Source of the DNA: Candidatus Saganbacteria bacterium
GTDB lineage: Bacteria; Margulisbacteria; WOR-1; O2-12-FULL-45-9; XYB2-FULL-48-7
Length of the DNA: 6,459 nucleotides
Direction of reading: 5' to 3'
Assembly (NCBI GenBank): GCA_020051815.1
Contig: JAGVQF010000024.1
Coordinates: forward strand, 1-6,459
How positions within the stretch are numbered: the first letter of the stretch is position 1; each line of letters starts with the position of its first letter. Positions 5,152 through 6,459 of this stretch are shown piece after piece. The position numbers and the translations under genes were made by a program. The notes below the pieces were generated by a model. That model was not told the DNA's origin, made no database searches, and saw only the letters and a program-made list of their open reading frames with translations.

Positions 5152-6306
5152 TCAATTCCCTTGAGAAGGCGCTTTTAATTTTGACTCAGAATCAACCAGA
5201 AAATTGCCGCTGGTCACGACCACATTTCCCGCTTTGAGACCGCTAAGCACCTCGTAATAGTCTCCCGCCTTCTGGCCAAGATTAACTTCGCGCGATTCGA
5301 AAATATTATCTTCCTTGACCAGATAAACGATCTTTCTCAAGCCCGTGTCCAGAACAGCGGATTCCGCAACCGCTAATTTTGATCCTAAAGTTTCTTTGAT
5401 CATAGCATTCACATACATTTCCGGCTTTAGTTTATTGCTGGGATTAGGCACGGCAACCCGCACCTGATTGGTCCTGGTCGCCGGGTCTAGGACAGGATAG
5501 ATTGACGTGACCTTACCAAAAAATTTCTCGCCGGGATAGGCCGCCACCTCGAGCTCAACAGGATCCCCCGCCTTGATCATGGCTATTTCATATTCATATA
5601 CGCTGATATAAGCCCACACGTTTTCTCCCTGGCCGGGCAGATAAAGGCTTGTTTCTGCCAGCCGCGACTTTTCCAGAGCGGTGATCTGCTCCTCGCTCAT
5701 TCCTAAAAGTCTTAACTTATTACGCGTCGCATTGGCTAAATCATTGGTTTGGTCCTCGGCCTTCAAAACCTGAATAAATTCTTCCTGGGTCACAACCAGC
5801 TCCGGGTCATAGGCGATCTTGCCTGAAGCACGCACGACTTTCGTCAGATTCATCACCTTAACCTGTCCTGTCTTAATCCCGATCATCTGTTGTCTTTCCG
5901 GGCTGATCGCGACCGTAGATCCTCCGCCGCTCGCGGTCGGCGATTCTTCTTCGTAGACCGGAATATAGTCCATCCCCATCGAATCTTTCATAAACACCGG
6001 TGACGTGGCTTGGGGATTCATTGGATTTCGGTAATAAAGGAGCTTGCGTTCTTTTTTCGTTTCGGCCGCGATCTCGGATGTCTTCTCCGATGAGTTCTCC
6101 TCACTCTTAACCAATTTCATTCCGCAGATCGGGCAATCTCCCGGCTTGTCGGACGTATATGTCGGATGCATTGGGCAATGGTAAACAGCCTTACCCTGTA
6201 CGACGGTATTGTGCGCTTTCGGCTGGCCACAACCAGCATACATAAAAAACGACCAAAGGGACACAATTGAACCAATAATTAAGAATCCCAACAAATATTT
6301 TTTCAT
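5152..6306 (-). CDS. cusB: Periplasmic adaptor (membrane fusion protein), CusB type, with heavy-metal-binding domain, 384 aa
   Basis: This adaptor links the RND pump to the outer-membrane channel and probably passes metal to the pump. The N-terminus has Lys2-Lys3 and a hydrophobic stretch (5-22), followed by YAGC; Cys26 could be lipidated, although Tyr at -3 is not a standard lipobox. A heavy-metal-binding module follows: HCPMHP (43-48) and CPICGM (58-63). A second Met-rich module, YYRNPMNP to MKDSMGMDYIPVY (91-118), is typical of CusB proteins. The adaptor body starts near 131. A short helical part (about 175-213) and a beta-barrel part (about 230-310, including LDPATRTNQVRV) are recognisable, but neither half of the usual barrel-sandwich (lipoyl) domain is evident. 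AGGAG at 6316-6320 lies nine bases before the ATG. The gene sits 29 bases after the channel gene and one base before cusA. Confidence 0.93.
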   Translation of the reverse strand: MKKYLLGFLIIGSIVSLWSFFMYAGCGQPKAHNTVVQGKAVYHCPMHPTYTSDKPGDCPICGMKLVKSEENSSEKTSEIAAETKKERKLLYYRNPMNPQATSPVFMKDSMGMDYIPVYEEESPTASGGGSTVAISPERQQMIGIKTGQVKVMNLTKVVRASGKIAYDPELVVTQEEFIQVLKAEDQTNDLANATRNKLRLLGMSEEQITALEKSRLAETSLYLPGQGENVWAYISVYEYEIAMIKAGDPVELEVAAYPGEKFFGKVTSIYPVLDPATRTNQVRVAVPNPSNKLKPEMYVNAMIKETLGSKLAVAESAVLDTGLRKIVYLVKEDNIFESREVNLGQKAGDYYEVLSGLKAGNVVVTSGNFLVDSESKLKAPSQGN

Positions 6307-6335
6307 CCTATTTATCTCCTTTTCTAACTAAGAAT

Positions 6336-6459
6336 TTACTCGAGGGGTTTTCCCGTAAGTCTTTCCAGTTCGGCCAGGGCCTGGCCGTAACTAACCTGGC
6401 TGGCGTAATATTTGAGTTTTGCCTCCCGATAGGTCCGCTCGATCTGTAACAGCGCCTGA
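6336..6459 (-). CDS. Outer-membrane efflux protein (TolC/CusC family), C-terminal end
   Basis: This is the last 40 complete codons plus the stop (TAA 6338-6336) of a gene cut by the right edge. The peptide, including QIERTYREAKLKYYASQ and QALAELERLTGKPLE at the very end, matches the final coiled-coil helix of outer-membrane efflux proteins, whose usual ending is close to LERLTGxPL. Its place 29 bases before cusB, on the same strand, marks it as the channel subunit of this pump, equivalent to CusC. Because only the C-terminus is seen, its subfamily and signal peptide cannot be judged. It cannot be compared directly with the other channel gene at the left edge, which shows only its N-terminus. 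Confidence 0.85.
   Translation of the reverse strand, partial: QALLQIERTYREAKLKYYASQVSYGQALAELERLTGKPLE

Overview
The window comes from a diderm (Gram-negative type) bacterium. It encodes parts of an envelope-spanning tripartite RND efflux system, including two outer-membrane efflux proteins, and several exported proteins with ordinary signal peptides. Shine-Dalgarno sequences are strong (AGGAGG type), base composition is moderate, and packing is operon-like with overlapping or near-abutting genes. Nothing in the sequence fixes the species. No rRNA, tRNA, mobile element or CRISPR array is visible.

Every gene I can support lies on the minus strand, so transcription runs from the right edge to the left. 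The order is: the C-terminal end of an outer-membrane efflux protein (6336-6459, cut by the edge); a CusB-type periplasmic adaptor with an N-terminal heavy-metal-binding module (5152-6306); a full-length CusA-type inner-membrane RND pump (1860-5150); an 89-base spacer with two GC-rich hairpins; an exported YHS-domain protein (1492-1770); a cytosolic protein joining a YHS domain to a histidine-kinase-like dimerisation helix pair without an ATPase domain (1040-1495); an exported CuA-type cupredoxin with a Met/His-rich tail (610-1035); a 51-residue cytosolic YHS protein (396-551); and, behind its own putative promoter, the N-terminal part of a second outer-membrane efflux protein starting at a TTG codon (1-298).

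Together this is a monovalent copper/silver resistance locus. The pump keeps all three methionines of the CusA substrate site and the charged proton-relay residues. The adaptor and outer-membrane channel complete the export path. The accessory genes downstream of the pump all carry Cys, Met or His metal-binding modules, in either the periplasm or the cytosol. They look like copper carriers or sensors feeding or monitoring the pump, but that role is inferred.

The least ordinary item is the YHS-DHp protein. It resembles the front half of a sensor kinase with a metal-binding input, ends naturally just before where an ATPase domain would begin, and is translationally coupled to the exported YHS protein. 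The adaptor is also unusual in apparently lacking both halves of the barrel-sandwich (lipoyl) domain.
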